Source: Pelomonas sp963992225 (GTDB taxonomy: Bacteria; Pseudomonadota; Gammaproteobacteria; Burkholderiales; Burkholderiaceae_C). Taken from it: a DNA stretch of 11,988 nucleotides. The position numbers and the translations under genes are program-made. Of this stretch, positions 11,701 to 11,988 are shown piece by piece. How positions within the stretch are numbered: position 1 is the first letter of the stretch; every line of letters starts with the position of its first letter. Below the pieces are notes generated by a model. The model ran no database searches and was not told the DNA's origin. It was given only the letters and a program-made list of their open reading frames with translations. The stretch is from the NCBI GenBank assembly GCA_963992225.1, contig CAXDTK010000165.1, positions 1-11,988 on the forward strand, written 5' to 3'.

Positions 11701-11988
11701 CGGTGGTCGTGCCGGTCGGCGACGGCGTGACGACAGAGACTTGCGCCGTCTTCGTGATGGAGCCGCTGGCGGCCGTCACGGTGATCGTGCGCTTGGACTG
11801 GTCGGCGCCGATGCGGACCGAGCCCGTCACGATGCCGGCAGCATCGGTCTTGCTCGCGCTGGTCGAGACCAGCGCATTGGCGTCCACGGACACCGAGACC
11901 GGCACATCCGCGATGGTGTTGCGGTTGGCGTCCACCGCATAGACGGTGACCAGCACCGACCCGGTGCCGTCGGCGGGCAGCGTCGAGC
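8741..11988 (-). CDS. Large Ig-like repeat (invasin/Big_1-type) surface protein, 5' end outside window
   Basis: At least 1081 residues are visible and the frame is open to the window edge, so the start, any signal peptide and more repeats lie beyond it. The protein is a chain of Ig-like beta domains of about 100 residues, rich in Thr, Ser, Val and Ala. Recurrent motifs include RDAAGQPVANQVVTF, RDVAGNPVAGQLVQF, DTRGQPVAGQVVTF and DRSGNPVPTGTTINF, which mark the bacterial Ig-like group 1 (invasin/intimin) fold. At least five domains run in tandem (10463-11988), then three more divergent ones. Two acidic calcium-type loops lie at 9395-9502. Six cysteines occur as spaced pairs, fitting disulfides outside the cytoplasm. 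No LPXTG signal, autotransporter barrel or membrane anchor appears at the C-terminus, which ends QSSCP. Role unknown: adhesion or cell-envelope structure is an inference from the fold. It is translated into aroK. Confidence 0.85.
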   Translation of the reverse strand, partial: STLPADGTGSVLVTVYAVDANRNTIADVPVSVSVDANALVSTSASKTDAAGIVTGSVRIGADQSKRTITVTAASGSITKTAQVSVVTPSPTGTTTGPALSVALSTTQITPAVGSAVTIQLKSATGVALSDVVVSLATGRGNLADLSVATVRTDANGQATAQLKASTSGVTGADYVTAFATIGSTTVSAQQAFTVTNALPTLTVSPATVTLRLSQPAPQVTATLRDAAGQPVANQVVTFTPSSIINVAPSPETGPTDSNGIVRSTLKLGTTAGATSSTDTLRVTTSYADQFLASNVIVQIVGESPTATMTLSNSNISSTATSSTASVLVRDVAGNPVAGQLVQFSSQFGLVKFDASTALSDTTGVARVTVTPATSTANGADVVKASVTVNNIGATDSKPVQVVSATSPGTPVLQLGLSSTSVSSAVPATVTATLTDTRGQPVAGQVVTFAVVRALGRTNVGTALTDATGKAVTLLSPATSASAGADEITATVQYAGATLSASQGFQVQATNATIASFTGPATLSAYGQDTLTLTLTGAAVDSPVKLSVSSSCAAAGKATVSPAAVSATSNTVTLQYRDNGCGAIQPSDLLQVVIDGTSTARQLTLPIAAPSAVSLAFISSSPEQIFLKGSGFTESSIVTFEVRDAAGNPLPNRVVELRLQTGAGGVTMEGRGVESVDPPSASPFTQTSNALGRVSVRVNSGTQPTPVRIHARLQGATIATVSSNLSVGIGLPSQLNFSMAQQTINIEGYGIDNVPNTYTLIVADRSGNPVPTGTTINFVAEGGQVESTKMVSQTNGISQATANFVSAQPKPIDGRVTIVAYALGEESFIDKNGNNIYDAGEDFQDLGNIFKDRNYDGVFDATLDEFIGVNLSGNTSSACTASSNTPIFGLTGYTPSVPATCDGKWTGSGQIYVRRAVETVLSTSVARPLWPGVSSRVTQANGTLPMQTGPLASQFNNYYLAGGDVICNVGSSGSFTLIAADANPGLLSSAAANPSLASSYTVLPRLNPMPAGTTITASTPTTGFSATVGGGSPVPNTSQASLVNVSFNFDTASAGVVNVTFTSPRGTGTSYSFSVVRQSSCP
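9395..9502 (-). other. Paired EF-hand/dockerin-like acidic loops in the Ig-like protein
   Basis: The 36 encoded residues begin DKNGNNIYDAGEDF and end DRNYDGVFDATLDE. Each has the D-x-N/D-x-N/D-G spacing with a trailing acidic residue that coordinates calcium in EF-hand and dockerin loops. The loops lie between the last well-formed upstream Ig-like domain and a cysteine-bearing region. Calcium binding is an inference from the pattern. Confidence 0.6.
10463..11988 (-). repeat. Five tandem Ig-like coding repeats
   Basis: Approximate units on the minus strand are 11988-11726 (cut by the edge), 11695-11399, 11392-11081, 11074-10781 and 10759-10463. Each encodes about 98-104 residues built the same way: a proline/serine-rich opening strand, a central D-x-x-G-x-PV-x-x-Q-x-V-x-F strand (weaker in the first two), a T-D-x-x-G turn and a closing hydrophobic strand. 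The units are clearly diverged from each other, so recent expansion is unlikely. Confidence 0.7.

Noticed and set aside
11523..11942. Plus-strand frames opposite the Ig-like gene, also at 9753-10415 and 10425-10964
   Set aside because: They are Val/Thr/Ala-rich mirror images of the repetitive Ig-like coding sequence with no independent motif or start signal.
10463..11988. Tandem DNA repeats of recent origin in the Ig-like gene
   Set aside because: The repeat is at protein-fold level only; nucleotide units differ too much to suggest recent duplication or a CRISPR-like array.

Overview
The window is GC-rich and reads almost entirely from the minus strand. It looks like a chromosomal housekeeping block from a betaproteobacterium, most likely order Burkholderiales. 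That placement is inferred from the base composition, the protein sequences and the gene order aroK-aroB-dgt-gltB-gltD, which I recall from that order; I could not run a search.

In transcription order (right to left) the genes are: the 3' part of a very large Ig-like-repeat, probably surface-exposed protein (8741 to beyond 11988, 5' end cut by the window edge); aroK, shikimate kinase (8184-8750); aroB, 3-dehydroquinate synthase (7031-8125); a dgt-type dNTP triphosphohydrolase (5895-7034); a RAYT/Y1 transposase (5116-5826) set between copies of a short motif; gltB, the large subunit of glutamate synthase (220-4986); and the first 69 codons of gltD, the small subunit (1-208). There are no RNA genes, CRISPR arrays or classical insertion sequences, and every gap between genes is shorter than 120 bases.

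The genes are tightly packed. The Ig-like gene and aroK overlap by 10 bases, with aroK probably starting at TTG. aroB and dgt overlap by ATGA. gltB and gltD are 11 bases apart, and the gltD ribosome-binding site uses the last base of the gltB stop codon. AroK and AroB serve the shikimate route to aromatic amino acids, Dgt acts on the dNTP pool, and GltB/GltD make glutamate from glutamine and 2-oxoglutarate.

The two accessory-looking parts are the transposase cassette and the Ig-like protein. The cassette is about 830 bases long, bounded by a 17-base imperfect inverted motif, and its left end lies 65 bases before the gltB start, so it may have separated gltB from its former upstream region. 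The Ig-like protein has at least five tandem domains, a pair of EF-hand/dockerin-like acidic loops and six cysteines, and is joined to an essential biosynthetic gene. I see no clear sign of a wholly new system; these two junctions are what deserve a second look.
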